From assembly GCF_018070465.1 (NCBI RefSeq), contig NZ_JAGPXT010000023.1, forward strand, positions 24,270 through 88,269: 64,000 nt of DNA, read 5' to 3'. This DNA comes from Micromonospora sp. C95 (lineage in GTDB: Bacteria; Actinomycetota; Actinomycetes; Mycobacteriales; Micromonosporaceae). Both the position numbers and the translations under genes were made by a program. Shown here piece after piece: positions 8,959-16,436 of this stretch. The notes under the pieces were generated by a model that worked only from the letters and a program-made list of their open reading frames with translations, was not told where the DNA came from and did no database searches. Numbering within the stretch: the first letter of the stretch is position 1; each line of letters starts with the position of its first letter.

Positions 8959-9420
8959 TCAGAGGCTACGACCGAACGACAGGCAGCCGGGCTCGTCGGC
9001 GTAGAAGCCGAAGTTGGGGATCCGCTCGTAGCCGGCCGCCTTGTACAACGCGATCGCCTCGGGCTGCCGGTCACCGCACTCCAGGATGATCCGTCGGCGG
9101 CCGTGCTCCCGGGCCGAGCGTTCGATGGCAGCCAGCACCGCGCGGGCCACCCCCCGCCCCCGCGCCTGCGGCGCGGTGTACATCCGCTTCAACTCGGCGG
9201 TCTCCTCGCCGTGGCTGCGCCAGCCGCCGCAGCCCACCGGCTGCCCGTCGATCCGGGCGACCAGGAACGCCCCGGCCGGTGGTACGAACTCGGTCGCGTC
9301 GACCGGGGTCTCGTCGCCGCTGCCGCCGTACCGGGCGCCCAGGTCGGCCAGGGTCGCGGTGATCAGCCGCCGGGCCACCGGAGAGTCGAACGGCACCATG
9401 TGGATCTCGATTTGGGGCAC
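8959..9420 (-). CDS. GNAT family N-acetyltransferase
   Basis: The 153-residue GNAT fold protein has motif A (KRMYTAPQARGRGVARAVL, with the acetyl-CoA loop R-x-x-G-x-G/A), preceded by the beta strand GQPVGCGGWR. The C-terminal AIALYKAAGYERIPNFGFY is the usual substrate-end motif B of small-molecule acetyltransferases. The substrate cannot be read from the sequence. The GTG start at 9420 is the only start that leaves the full beta-1 strand. It is alone between rpmB and thiL, on the thiL strand 49 bp downstream, so it may be read through from thiL. Confidence 0.85.
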   Translation of the reverse strand: MPQIEIHMVPFDSPVARRLITATLADLGARYGGSGDETPVDATEFVPPAGAFLVARIDGQPVGCGGWRSHGEETAELKRMYTAPQARGRGVARAVLAAIERSAREHGRRRIILECGDRQPEAIALYKAAGYERIPNFGFYADEPGCLSFGRSL

Positions 9421-9469
9421 CCGTGCAGGGTACGACCCGACCGGCGGCGCTCCGCCGGGTGGCCCGTGA

Positions 9470-10408
9470 TCAGCGAAAATGGTCCCATCCGGGCGGGCCG
9501 TCGAACGGTCGGCCGTCCACCGTCACCCCGGCGCCCTCGGTGACCCGGCCGATCGCCCGCCAGCCCGGCGGCAGGGTCGTCGCCGGGGGAAATGTCGCCG
9601 CCAGTGCGTGGTCGTCACCACCGGCCAGCAACCAGGCGTACGGGTCGACGCCGAGCGCCTGCGCGGCGTCGCGCATCTGCGGCGGCACCTCGAAGGCGTC
9701 CCGGGTGATGTCGACGGCCACCGCGCTGGCCTTCGCCACGTGCCCGAGGTCGGCGAGCAGCCCGTCCGAGACGTCGATCATGGCGGTGGCGCCGAGCCGG
9801 GCCGCCTGCGGTCCGGCCGGGTAGGGCACCTCCGGCCGGCGATACGCCTCGACCAGCAGCCGGGGCGTCCGGAAACCGCGGGAGAGCACGGTGAACCCGG
9901 CTGCCGCGTACCCGGTGCGACCGGCCAGGGCGAGCAGGTCACCGGGGCGGGCACCGGCCCGGGTCACCGGTGACCGACCGCCCAGGTCACCGAGCGCGGT
10001 GACCGCGATGGTGAGCGTGGGGCTGGCGGACATGTCCCCACCGACCACGCTGGCACCGACCCCGGCCGCCTCGGCACCGAGGCCGTCGGCGAGTTGCTCC
10101 ATCCACCCGGTCTCCACGTCGGCGGGTACACAGAGCGCTACCAGCAGGGCCGTCGGCTCGGCGCCCATGGCCGCCACGTCGGCGAGGTTCGCCGCTGCCG
10201 CCCGCCGGCCGATGTCGTGCGCACCGGACCAGTCCCGGCGGAAGTGCCGCCCCTCGACCAGCACGTCGGTCGTGGCGACCACCCGGGCGTCCGGCGCGGC
10301 GACCACCGCCGCGTCGTCACCCGGGCCGAGCAGCACCGTGGCGCCGTACGACAACCGGGCGGTCACCCGGTCGATCAGCCCGAACTCGCCGACACCCGCC
10401 ACGCTCAC
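9470..10408 (-). CDS. thiL: Thiamine-monophosphate kinase
   Basis: ThiL phosphorylates thiamine phosphate to thiamine pyrophosphate. The 312-residue AIR-synthase/PurM-fold protein shows GEFGLIDRV at the N terminus, LGPGDDAAVV, TTDVLVEGRHF, NLADVAAMGAEP, VGGDMSASP and MIDVSDGLLADLGH, all family signatures. The GTG start at 10408 lies at the very end of a tandem mini-ORF repeat and overlaps the stop of the preceding 27-codon ORF by 4 nt. The only strong Shine-Dalgarno sequence of the locus (AAGGAG) is before the first mini-ORF at 10568. ThiL is therefore probably translated by coupling, helped by GGAG inside the repeat. No TPP riboswitch is apparent. Confidence 0.95.
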   Translation of the reverse strand: MSVAGVGEFGLIDRVTARLSYGATVLLGPGDDAAVVAAPDARVVATTDVLVEGRHFRRDWSGAHDIGRRAAAANLADVAAMGAEPTALLVALCVPADVETGWMEQLADGLGAEAAGVGASVVGGDMSASPTLTIAVTALGDLGGRSPVTRAGARPGDLLALAGRTGYAAAGFTVLSRGFRTPRLLVEAYRRPEVPYPAGPQAARLGATAMIDVSDGLLADLGHVAKASAVAVDITRDAFEVPPQMRDAAQALGVDPYAWLLAGGDDHALAATFPPATTLPPGWRAIGRVTEGAGVTVDGRPFDGPPGWDHFR

Positions 10409-10488
10409 GACGGCACTCCGCTTCGCTGCGTGCCGCCGTGAGGCACCACCGCCCTGAGCCTGATGGCTCGCTCGCTGCGCCCGCTCAC
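10405..10488 (-). CDS. 27-residue repeat-encoded mini-ORF, second in chain (coupled to thiL)
   Basis: GTG start at 10488 and TGA stop at 10405-10407. The stop overlaps the thiL GTG (GTGA), and the start overlaps the stop of the upstream mini-ORF in the same way. The peptide begins MSGRSERAIRLRA and contains the core AVVPHGGTQRSG. A GGAG lies 7 nt before the thiL start, so this unit also carries a ribosome-binding site for its downstream neighbour. Whether the peptide has a function, or the ORF only maintains coupling, cannot be told from sequence. Confidence 0.5.
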   Translation of the reverse strand: MSGRSERAIRLRAVVPHGGTQRSGVPS

Positions 10489-10568
10489 GACAGCACTCCG
10501 CTTCGCTGCGTGCCGCCGTGAGGCACCACCGCCCTGAGCCTGATGGCTCGCTCGCTGCGCTCGCTCAC
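10485..10568 (-). CDS. 27-residue repeat-encoded mini-ORF, first in chain
   Basis: The GTG start at 10568 is preceded by AAGGAG with 5-nt spacing, the best ribosome-binding site of the locus and probably the original thiL site. The peptide reads MSERSERAIRLRA then AVVPHGGTQRSGVLS. It ends in TGA overlapping the next mini-ORF start by 4 nt. It is nearly identical to the next unit (one nucleotide difference in the body). Translation seems likely given the strong site; function is unknown. Confidence 0.5.
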   Translation of the reverse strand: MSERSERAIRLRAVVPHGGTQRSGVLS

Positions 10569-10665
10569 TGCTTCTCCTTGGCGACCGATCGGGATCAGCC
10601 CTGGTCCGTAAGGTACTTTCTCCCTTCGGGCCGCCTTGCGGGCGGCGACGGAGGGAGGTCGAGTC

Positions 10666-10899
10666 GTGGTACAGGCGTACATCCTCATCCAGACAGAGGT
10701 CGGCCGGGCACGTGACGTGGCCGGTCTCATCGCGGATCTCGCCGGCGTGGTCCGCGTCGACGCGGTCACCGGACCGTACGACGTGGTCGTGCTCACCGAG
10801 GCGAACACCGTCGACGAGCTCGGCAAGCTCATCGTCAGCAAGGTGCAGATGGTGCCGGGCATCACCCGCACCCTCACGTGTTCGGTGGTGCGCCTGTAA
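10666..10899 (+). CDS. Lrp/AsnC ligand-binding-domain (RAM) protein
   Basis: The 77-residue protein consists only of the RAM (amino-acid-binding) domain of the Lrp/AsnC family, with no helix-turn-helix. It shows VQAYILIQTEVGRA, VDAVTGPYDVVVLTEA and a C-terminal strand TRTLTCSVVRL. Stand-alone RAM proteins form oligomers and bind amino acids; they may modulate other regulators. The GTG at 10666 has GGAGG upstream. Nine further in-frame residues upstream (TTG at 10636) are not needed. It is divergent from thiL and directly abuts the DUF3515 gene. Confidence 0.88.
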   Translation: MVQAYILIQTEVGRARDVAGLIADLAGVVRVDAVTGPYDVVVLTEANTVDELGKLIVSKVQMVPGITRTLTCSVVRL

Positions 10900-11520
10900 G
10901 TGGACGAGCAGCCGAGATCCCCCGTCGCCCAGGCCGACCGGCCGGACGCGAAGGCACCTGACCGGACCAACCGCAGCGCGGCGCTGATCGCCACCGCGGT
11001 GGCGCTGCCGGTGGCCCTGCTGGTGGGCGCGCTCGCGCTGAGCAATCTCTCGCCGGAGGAGCCAGCCGCCGCCCCGCAGCCGTCGGCGACCACGCCCGGC
11101 CCGATCTCCACCGCGCCGGTCGAGATGGCAGCTCCCCAACTCGGTGAGCGCCCGACCGTCGTCTGCCGTGCACTGCTGTCCCAACTGCCCGATTCGATCC
11201 GCGACCTGCCGCAACGACCGGTAAGTGCCGGGCCCGAGCAGAACGCCGCGTACGGCGACCCGGCGCTCACGGTGGCCTGCGGTGGCGACGAGCCGGAGAT
11301 CAAGCCCGACGACCACCTCTACCTGGTCAACTCGGTCTGCTGGTACGCGGTGGAGGGGCCGGACGCAACGGAGCTGACCACGGTCGACCGGGAGGCGGCG
11401 GTGACCCTGCGGGTGCCGAACTCCTACGGCGAGGCGTTGCAGTGGGCCTCCCCGGTCTCCGCCACCATCGTCGAGTCGATCCGGTCGTCCGGCGCGGCAC
11501 CGTCCGGCTGCACCTCCTGA
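10900..11520 (+). CDS. DUF3515 membrane-anchored protein
   Basis: The 206-residue actinobacterial conserved protein has a short cytoplasmic N terminus, one membrane segment at about residues 27-48 (ALIATAVALPVALLVGALAL) and a Pro/Ala-rich linker. The extracellular domain has Cys residues (VVCRALL, VACGGDE, VCWYAV, GCTS) probably paired in disulfides. Its GTG start directly follows the stop of the RAM protein with no gap, so the two are one operon. The family lies next to ddl/thiL in mycobacteria too. Function is unknown; an envelope role is plausible from location and neighbours. Confidence 0.85.
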   Translation: MDEQPRSPVAQADRPDAKAPDRTNRSAALIATAVALPVALLVGALALSNLSPEEPAAAPQPSATTPGPISTAPVEMAAPQLGERPTVVCRALLSQLPDSIRDLPQRPVSAGPEQNAAYGDPALTVACGGDEPEIKPDDHLYLVNSVCWYAVEGPDATELTTVDREAAVTLRVPNSYGEALQWASPVSATIVESIRSSGAAPSGCTS

Positions 11521-11572
11521 CGCCTCGGGCACGGCCCGTGTCGGGGCTGCCCGGCGACCGTCGCGCCGGGTC

Positions 11573-12679
11573 TCAGTACTGCCCGGCCCCCCGGGTCAGC
11601 GCCGTCCGGATGAGCCGGTCGACAAGCTTCGGGTACTCCAGGCCGGCCGCCGCCCACATCCGGGGGAACATCGAGGTCGGCGTGAAGCCGGGCATAGTGT
11701 TGATCTCGTTGAGGTAGACGTCGAGGTCGGGCGTGACGAAGAAGTCGACCCGGGCCAGACCGGCGCAGTCCAGCGCGGTGAACGCGCGTACGGCGTAGTC
11801 GCGCACCTGCCGGGTGACCCGCTCCGGCAGGTCGGCCGGGATGTCGTACTCGCAGGCGGTGTCGGCGTCGATGTACTTGGCCTCGAAGTCGTAGAAGTCG
11901 TAGTCGCCGACCACCCGCACCTCGGCCAGCACGGACGCCTCCGGCGCGCCGCCGGCCTCGCCCTCCAGCACGCCGCACTCGATCTCGCGGCCGACGATGG
12001 CGCCCTCGACCAGCACCTTGCCGTCGATCTCCCGGGCGGTGGCGAGAGCCGCGTCCAGGTCGTCCCAGTCGCTGACCTTCGTGATGCCGAAGGAGGAGCC
12101 GGCCCGGGAGGGCTTGACGAAGACCGGCAGGCCCAGCCGCCGCTTGTCCGCCTCACTGAGCGTCGTTCCGCTGCGCAGCACCGCGTACGGGCCGACCGGG
12201 ATGCCCTCGGCGGCGCAGAGCTTCTTGGTGAACTCCTTGTCCATCGCGGCGGCCGAGGCGAAGACCTTCGCGCCGACGTACGGGATGCCGGCCATCTCCA
12301 GCATGCCCTGGATGGTGCCGTCCTCACCGTAGGCGCCGTGCAGGACCGGGAAGACCACGTCCACGTCGGCGAGCGCCCGGGGCCCCTCGGTCGGGTCGAG
12401 CACCAGCAGTCCACCGCCGGTGGGGTCGGCACGCAGCACGATGTCCGTACCGGACGCCGCGGTGATCTCCGGCAGCCGGCGGGCGTTGATGGCCAACTGA
12501 CCGGGGTCGCCGCTGGTGAGTACCCACTGGCCAGCCCGGGTGATACCGACCGGTACCACCTCGAACTCGTCCGGGTCCAGCGCGCCGAGCACACTGCCGG
12601 CGCTGACGCACGAGATGCCGTGTTCCGGGCTGCGGCCGCCGAAGACGATCGCCACGCGGGTCTTGCCTGGGGTGGTCAC
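11573..12679 (-). CDS. ddl: D-alanine--D-alanine ligase
   Basis: Ddl makes the D-Ala-D-Ala dipeptide for peptidoglycan. The 368-residue ATP-grasp protein has RVAIVFGGRSPEHGISCVSA at the N terminus, a serine-loop YGEDGTIQGMLEMAGIPYVG, KPSRAGSSFGITKV and the C-terminal Mg-binding NEINTMPGFTPTSM. The motif FYDFEAKY carries Tyr, as in D-Ala-D-Ala rather than D-Ala-D-Lac ligases. I choose GTG 12679 because AAAGG lies about 8 nt upstream; the frame extends to 12793 without similarity. It is convergent with DUF3515. Confidence 0.95.
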   Translation of the reverse strand: MTTPGKTRVAIVFGGRSPEHGISCVSAGSVLGALDPDEFEVVPVGITRAGQWVLTSGDPGQLAINARRLPEITAASGTDIVLRADPTGGGLLVLDPTEGPRALADVDVVFPVLHGAYGEDGTIQGMLEMAGIPYVGAKVFASAAAMDKEFTKKLCAAEGIPVGPYAVLRSGTTLSEADKRRLGLPVFVKPSRAGSSFGITKVSDWDDLDAALATAREIDGKVLVEGAIVGREIECGVLEGEAGGAPEASVLAEVRVVGDYDFYDFEAKYIDADTACEYDIPADLPERVTRQVRDYAVRAFTALDCAGLARVDFFVTPDLDVYLNEINTMPGFTPTSMFPRMWAAAGLEYPKLVDRLIRTALTRGAGQY

Positions 12680-12828
12680 TGTGATCACCTTTCCGGGACG
12701 CACTGCTGGCGCTCTCCCGGACGACCTTACTGTGCGTGGCGGGTGGAGGTTGCCGATACCCTGCGGCAACGCGACTCGGCCGCAAACGGTCAACCAGTCA
12801 TATACGCAACGTAACCGTACGGTCGTGG

Positions 12829-13065
12829 TCAGCCGGCCAGTTCGCGCTCGCCGTACGCGTGCCGGCGTCCGATGGCGAGCACCTTGACCCGCTGCCGGCC
12901 GGCCCGCACCATGCCCAGCGCCATGAAGGCGCCCGCGATCCGGTCGGCCGCCTCGCGGCTGCTCGCACCGACCACCTGGCGGCGACGCTCAGGGGCCAGC
13001 CGCTCGTTGCGGCCGTCCACCTCGTACGGGCGGACGTCGCTCAGCACCACCAAAAAGCGTGTCAT
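12829..13065 (-). CDS. Small conserved-looking protein of unknown function
   Basis: This 78-residue basic protein (start MTRFLVVLSDVRPYEVDG) has an N-terminal beta strand, a charged middle (RLAPERRRQVV) and a C-terminal RQRVKVLAIGRRHAYGER. It has no Cys, signal or membrane segment. Codon use looks like real coding sequence and nothing better lies opposite. The GTG at 13083 would add six residues, and neither start has a clear ribosome-binding site. I do not recognise the family. It is on the ddl strand, 149 bp upstream of ddl. Confidence 0.55.
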   Translation of the reverse strand: MTRFLVVLSDVRPYEVDGRNERLAPERRRQVVGASSREAADRIAGAFMALGMVRAGRQRVKVLAIGRRHAYGERELAG

Positions 13066-13340
13066 CGCCGGCCGCCCCGGCACTCGCCGAAAACCCGCTG
13101 ACCAGTCCGCACGTCGATTCCCTTCCGGTGGCCGACCAACTGGCGTGGCACGCGGCGGTCAGGTACGGGGGAAAACCCGACCGCCGCGCGCCTCATCCCC
13201 TCCGGTCGCTCACCACCACCGTCGCCACGACAACCGGCGGTGAGGACGTGCTAACAGATTGACAGCTCCATAGGCGTGAATGCAACTCTCACCGGCGTTC
13301 TCTCATGTACAGCTTCCCAAATACGTGCGACTATCTATGT

Positions 13341-14186
13341 ATGGCTCCGAAGACCGCACGCGCCCGCCGGTTGGGCATCGCCCTGCGCCACCATCGCGAG
13401 GCCGCCGGCCTCACCCTGGAGACCGCGGCTGACGAGATCAACAGCACCCGCAGCACGCTCTCCCGCTACGAGAACGCGCAGACCCTGGTCAGCCCGGCCA
13501 CCGTGCGCGCCCTGCTCACCCTCTACGGGGTCGGCGCGGACGAGGTCGCGGCCGCCGTCCAGCTCGCCAAGGACGCGCGCAAGCCGGGCTGGTGGGTGTC
13601 CTACTCGTACCTGCTCGACCGGCGCACCATCGACTTCATCGCGCTGGAGGCCGAGGCCGTGGCCATCGCGAACTTCGAGCCGTCGGTGGTGCCGGGCCTG
13701 TTGCAGACCGCTGACTACATCCGCGGCGTGATGCGCGGCGGACCGCACACCCTCAGCGACAACGACGTCGAGGAGCGGGTGCGCATGCGACTGGACCGGC
13801 AGCAGCGGATCTTCGAGGAAGACCCGCCGATCTTCGACGCGATTCTCGACGAGGCCGCGCTGCTCCGCCCGGTGGGTGACGACTCCGCGCAGCAGGGCCA
13901 ACTGAGCCACCTGCTCAAGATGAGTGAGCTGCCGAACATCACCGTGCAGATGATCCCGTTGGTGGCCGGCTACCACCGGGGCACCCGGGGCTCCCTGCAC
14001 ATCCTCGAATTCGCCGACCCGGAGGATCCGATCATCGCCTCCGTGGAGACGGTCGCCGGGCAGATGATCCTCGACCGTCCCGGCGACCTGCGTACCTGCA
14101 CCAAGATCATGGAGCACCTGCGCACCGTCGCGCTCAGCCCGACGGACAGTCGCGAGGCTATCTTCAAACTCCTGAAGGGACGGTAA
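13341..14186 (+). CDS. XRE-type helix-turn-helix regulator with DUF5753
   Basis: The 281-residue protein has an N-terminal HTH_31/XRE domain (about residues 8-65: RRLGIALRHHREAAGLTLE, then STLSRYENAQ). The C-terminal DUF5753 domain includes ANFEPSVVPGLLQTADYIR and VQMIPLVAGYHRGTRGSLHILEF. This architecture, followed by a DUF397 gene, is a lineage-expanded actinomycete regulator pair (WhiJ/BldB-type systems) linked to development and antibiotic production. I start at ATG 13341. An in-frame ATG at 13305 adds 12 residues outside the HTH, and no ribosome-binding site is clear for either. Confidence 0.92.
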   Translation: MAPKTARARRLGIALRHHREAAGLTLETAADEINSTRSTLSRYENAQTLVSPATVRALLTLYGVGADEVAAAVQLAKDARKPGWWVSYSYLLDRRTIDFIALEAEAVAIANFEPSVVPGLLQTADYIRGVMRGGPHTLSDNDVEERVRMRLDRQQRIFEEDPPIFDAILDEAALLRPVGDDSAQQGQLSHLLKMSELPNITVQMIPLVAGYHRGTRGSLHILEFADPEDPIIASVETVAGQMILDRPGDLRTCTKIMEHLRTVALSPTDSREAIFKLLKGR

Positions 14187-14190
14187 GGCG

Positions 14191-14391
14191 ATGACACCGG
14201 AGATCAGCGCGGCGGTGGCCGTGACGGGATGGCGCAAGAGCAGCCACAGCGGTGACGAGGGCGCCTGCGTCGAGATGGCGGTCGTCCCCGGCACCGTCGC
14301 CGTACGCGACTCCAAAGACCCGCACGGCCCGCTGCTGAGCTTCCCGCCGGCCGCGTGGAGCGCCTTCACGCAGGCACCGCCAACCCGCTGA
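14191..14391 (+). CDS. DUF397 partner of the XRE-DUF5753 regulator
   Basis: The 66-residue DUF397 protein has the family signature WRKSSHSGDEGACVEMAVV followed by VAVRDSKDPHGPLLSFPPAAW. It starts 4 bp after the regulator's stop with a short AAGG upstream. In characterised pairs the DUF397 protein binds and modulates the DUF5753 regulator, in a toxin/antitoxin-like or signalling relation. The last codons (QAPPTR) and the stop lie within the first copy of a 27-bp tandem repeat, so the repeat has affected the C terminus or grew from it. Confidence 0.92.
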   Translation: MTPEISAAVAVTGWRKSSHSGDEGACVEMAVVPGTVAVRDSKDPHGPLLSFPPAAWSAFTQAPPTR

Positions 14392-14451
14392 GCGGCGCAG
14401 GCACCGCCAACCCGCTGAGCGGCGCAGGCACCGCCAACCCGCTGAGCGGCG
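14371..14451 (+). repeat. 27-bp tandem repeat, three perfect copies
   Basis: CAGGCACCGCCAACCCGCTG plus AGCGGCG is repeated at 14371, 14398 and 14425, with a degraded fourth copy after 14452. The first copy includes the DUF397 stop codon (TGA), so every copy carries the same in-frame stop. The 27-bp period is a multiple of three and on the opposite strand it stays open. Confidence 0.95.
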
Positions 14452-14529
14452 GAGGAACCGCACCCCAGAGCCGCTGACCGGGCCGGTAAGGGCACCGCCG
14501 GCCCGGTCAGCCCCTCCGTCGTCGTCCGC

Positions 14530-15576
14530 TCAGTCGCCGACCAGTGGCGGCGGCGACGGCAACGCCCGGATCGCCTCCAGCGCCGCCAGCGCCACGCCCC
14601 GCGCACCAGCCATGTCGCGCTCCGGCACCAGGGCGAAGGTGGCCAGGGCGGCCTGCTCCACCCGGAGCAGGGTGTGCTCCCGCACGGCGGCCAGGAACCA
14701 GTCGCGGAACACCGGGTCCGTCTCCACCACGCCGCCGCCGACGAAGTACGCATGCGGATCGGTGAAGTTCGCCGCGATGGTGAACAGGGCACCGAGCGCC
14801 CTCGCCTGCTGGGCAAAGATCTCCCGGGCCAGTTCGTCGCCCCGCTCGCCGTAGCCGCGTACCAGTTTCGCCGCCCGCTGCGGCGACTCGCCGGCCAGTG
14901 GATGCCCCGGGAAGCGGGTCAACCAGTACGGCAGCAGGTTGTGCTCGATCGCGGTCAACGACACGACGCTCTCGACGTCACCGGCGAAACCGCAGGCGCA
15001 GGTCGGCACCGGCTGTCCCGGCGCCAACACGCTGGTCAACGGAATCTGCACGTGCCCCAGTTCGCCGGCCATCCCCGCCGCACCGGAGATCACCCGGCCG
15101 TGCTCGATCAGGCCACCGCCAAGTCCGGTGCCGACGATCGCCGACACCGACGAGCGCCGCATCGCGTCGGTCCCGAAATGAACATGATGGGCGTAGAGCG
15201 CGGCCGCGTTGCCGTCGTTGTGGTAGATCACCGGCAGACCCAACCGACGTTCGAGGGCGCCCCGGACGTCGTAGCCGCGCCAGGCCGGCTGGGAGAAGTT
15301 CGTGGAACCCTTCGACGAGATGACGCCGCCGGCACTGGCCGGGCCGGGGGTGTCCAGACCGACCGCACCCACCTGGTCGCGGGAGACCCCGGTGAGGGCC
15401 AGCACGCCGTCGAAGGCGTCGGACATCGCCGCCACCGCCGCCTCCGGTCCCTCCTGCACCCGGCTCGGCGTCTCCACCAGGCGATCGACCAGGAACCGTC
15501 CGTCAAGCGTGAGCACGGTGGCGTTGTTTGTCGTGCCACCGTTGTCGATCCCGACGACCACCGTTGCGCTGTCCAC
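14530..15576 (-). CDS. ROK family sugar kinase-like protein
   Basis: The 348-residue protein of the ROK (repressor/ORF/kinase) family has the phosphate-1 motif GIDNGGTTNN at 9-18, catalytic-base region HNDGNAAA (Asp121), adenosine-side VGTGLGGGLI at 148-157 and GELGH at 171-175. The ROK zinc motif is CACGFAGDVE (193-202), where the usual third Cys (GC) is GD, so zinc binding may be lost or altered. There is no helix-turn-helix, so it is a kinase-type rather than repressor-type member. The GTG at 15576 follows GGAGG by about 10 nt. The sugar substrate is unknown. Confidence 0.85.
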   Translation of the reverse strand: MDSATVVVGIDNGGTTNNATVLTLDGRFLVDRLVETPSRVQEGPEAAVAAMSDAFDGVLALTGVSRDQVGAVGLDTPGPASAGGVISSKGSTNFSQPAWRGYDVRGALERRLGLPVIYHNDGNAAALYAHHVHFGTDAMRRSSVSAIVGTGLGGGLIEHGRVISGAAGMAGELGHVQIPLTSVLAPGQPVPTCACGFAGDVESVVSLTAIEHNLLPYWLTRFPGHPLAGESPQRAAKLVRGYGERGDELAREIFAQQARALGALFTIAANFTDPHAYFVGGGVVETDPVFRDWFLAAVREHTLLRVEQAALATFALVPERDMAGARGVALAALEAIRALPSPPPLVGD

Positions 15577-15614
15577 CCGAGTTCCGCCTCCCACCGTCAC
15601 AACCTGACGTGAGG

Positions 15615-16436
15615 CTAGTTCTCGTACCGCCCGCCCGCCACGTCGTCCGGGCATCGGCCCGTCATCGCGATGGCGTCGGAGGCGTCGTCACGCACCACCG
15701 ACGGCACCAGCCCGGCCTCGGTCAGCACCGCCCGGAACCGCTCGACCTGCGTCCGGCCGACCTCCACCACCAGGTGTCCGCCCGGCGCGAGCCAGTCCGG
15801 CGCGGCAGCGGCCAGCCGACGCAGCACGGCCAGCCCGTCCGGCCCACCGTCGAGCGCGGCGGCGGCCTCGTACCGGCGGGCCTCGGGCGGCAGCAGGGCC
15901 ATCGCGACCGTCGGCACGTACGGGGCGTTCGCCACCACCAGGTCGAGCCGGCCACGCCAGGCCGCCGGCAGCGGATCGAAAAGGTCCCCGACGAGGACGG
16001 GCACTCCCATAGCCGTGAGGTTCCGCTGGGCACAGGCCACCGCCGCCGGATCGACGTCGACCGCGGCCAGCAGCCGGGGTGCGGCGAGTCGACGCGCCAA
16101 CACCCGGCTGATCGCACCGGCGCCGCAGCACAGCTCCACCACCGTCGCCGCCGGCCCGGTCACCGCCACGGCCGTCGACACCAGCAGGGCGGTACGCGCC
16201 CGGGGTACGAAGACGCCCGGGTCGACCTCGATCCGCTCGCCGCAGAACTCCGCCCAGCCCAGCAGGTACTCCAACGGTTCGCCGGCGACCCGCCGATCGA
16301 CCAGGTCCGCAAGCGTCTGCGGGCCGGCGTCGACGGCCAGCAGCAGGCGGGCCTCCTCCTCGGCCCACACACAGCCGGCCCGCCGCAGCCGGGCGACCAG
16401 GGCGGCGTACCCGACCGGGAAGACCGGCGTGCCCAT
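15615..16436 (-). CDS. PrmC-related putative protein N5-glutamine methyltransferase
   Basis: This 273-residue class I SAM methyltransferase is related to PrmC/HemK. It shows EPLEYLLGWAEFCG and FVPRARTALLV in the N-terminal recognition domain, VELCCGAGAISRVLA (SAM motif I) and VVANAPYVPT in place of the NPPY motif. NAPY is typical of the PrmC-related actinobacterial subfamily rather than true PrmC. The ATG at 16436 shares one base with the stop of the PLP enzyme gene (TGATG), so translation is coupled. The target protein is unknown. Confidence 0.85.
   Translation of the reverse strand: MGTPVFPVGYAALVARLRRAGCVWAEEEARLLLAVDAGPQTLADLVDRRVAGEPLEYLLGWAEFCGERIEVDPGVFVPRARTALLVSTAVAVTGPAATVVELCCGAGAISRVLARRLAAPRLLAAVDVDPAAVACAQRNLTAMGVPVLVGDLFDPLPAAWRGRLDLVVANAPYVPTVAMALLPPEARRYEAAAALDGGPDGLAVLRRLAAAAPDWLAPGGHLVVEVGRTQVERFRAVLTEAGLVPSVVRDDASDAIAMTGRCPDDVAGGRYEN

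Larger units (their letters stand above)
10402..10569 (-). repeat. Tandem 80-bp repeat at the thiL start (two full copies plus partial third)
   Basis: Copies occupy 10402-10481 and 10482-10561 and differ at two positions. A third copy continues to 10569. The 80-bp period equals a 28-codon ORF (84 nt with stop) minus a 4-nt overlap, so each copy is a mini-ORF joined head-to-tail to the next. The same family occurs at 18589-18761. Confidence 0.9.

Noticed and set aside
10402..10569. CRISPR-like array (direct repeats near thiL)
   Set aside because: Copies are contiguous without spacers and encode chained mini-ORFs; no cas genes are present. I saw no CRISPR array in the window.
10409..10665. TPP riboswitch upstream of thiL
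   Set aside because: No THI-box elements are visible on the thiL strand; the upstream sequence is the mini-ORF repeat.
13259..13264. TTGACA as a -35 box for the XRE gene
   Set aside because: No acceptable -10 hexamer lies 16-19 bp downstream, so I do not call a promoter.
13335..14816. 493-residue antisense ORF across the XRE and DUF397 genes
   Set aside because: It is low-complexity shadow sequence and contains the 27-bp repeat translated as a tandem peptide. The + strand genes have clear domains.
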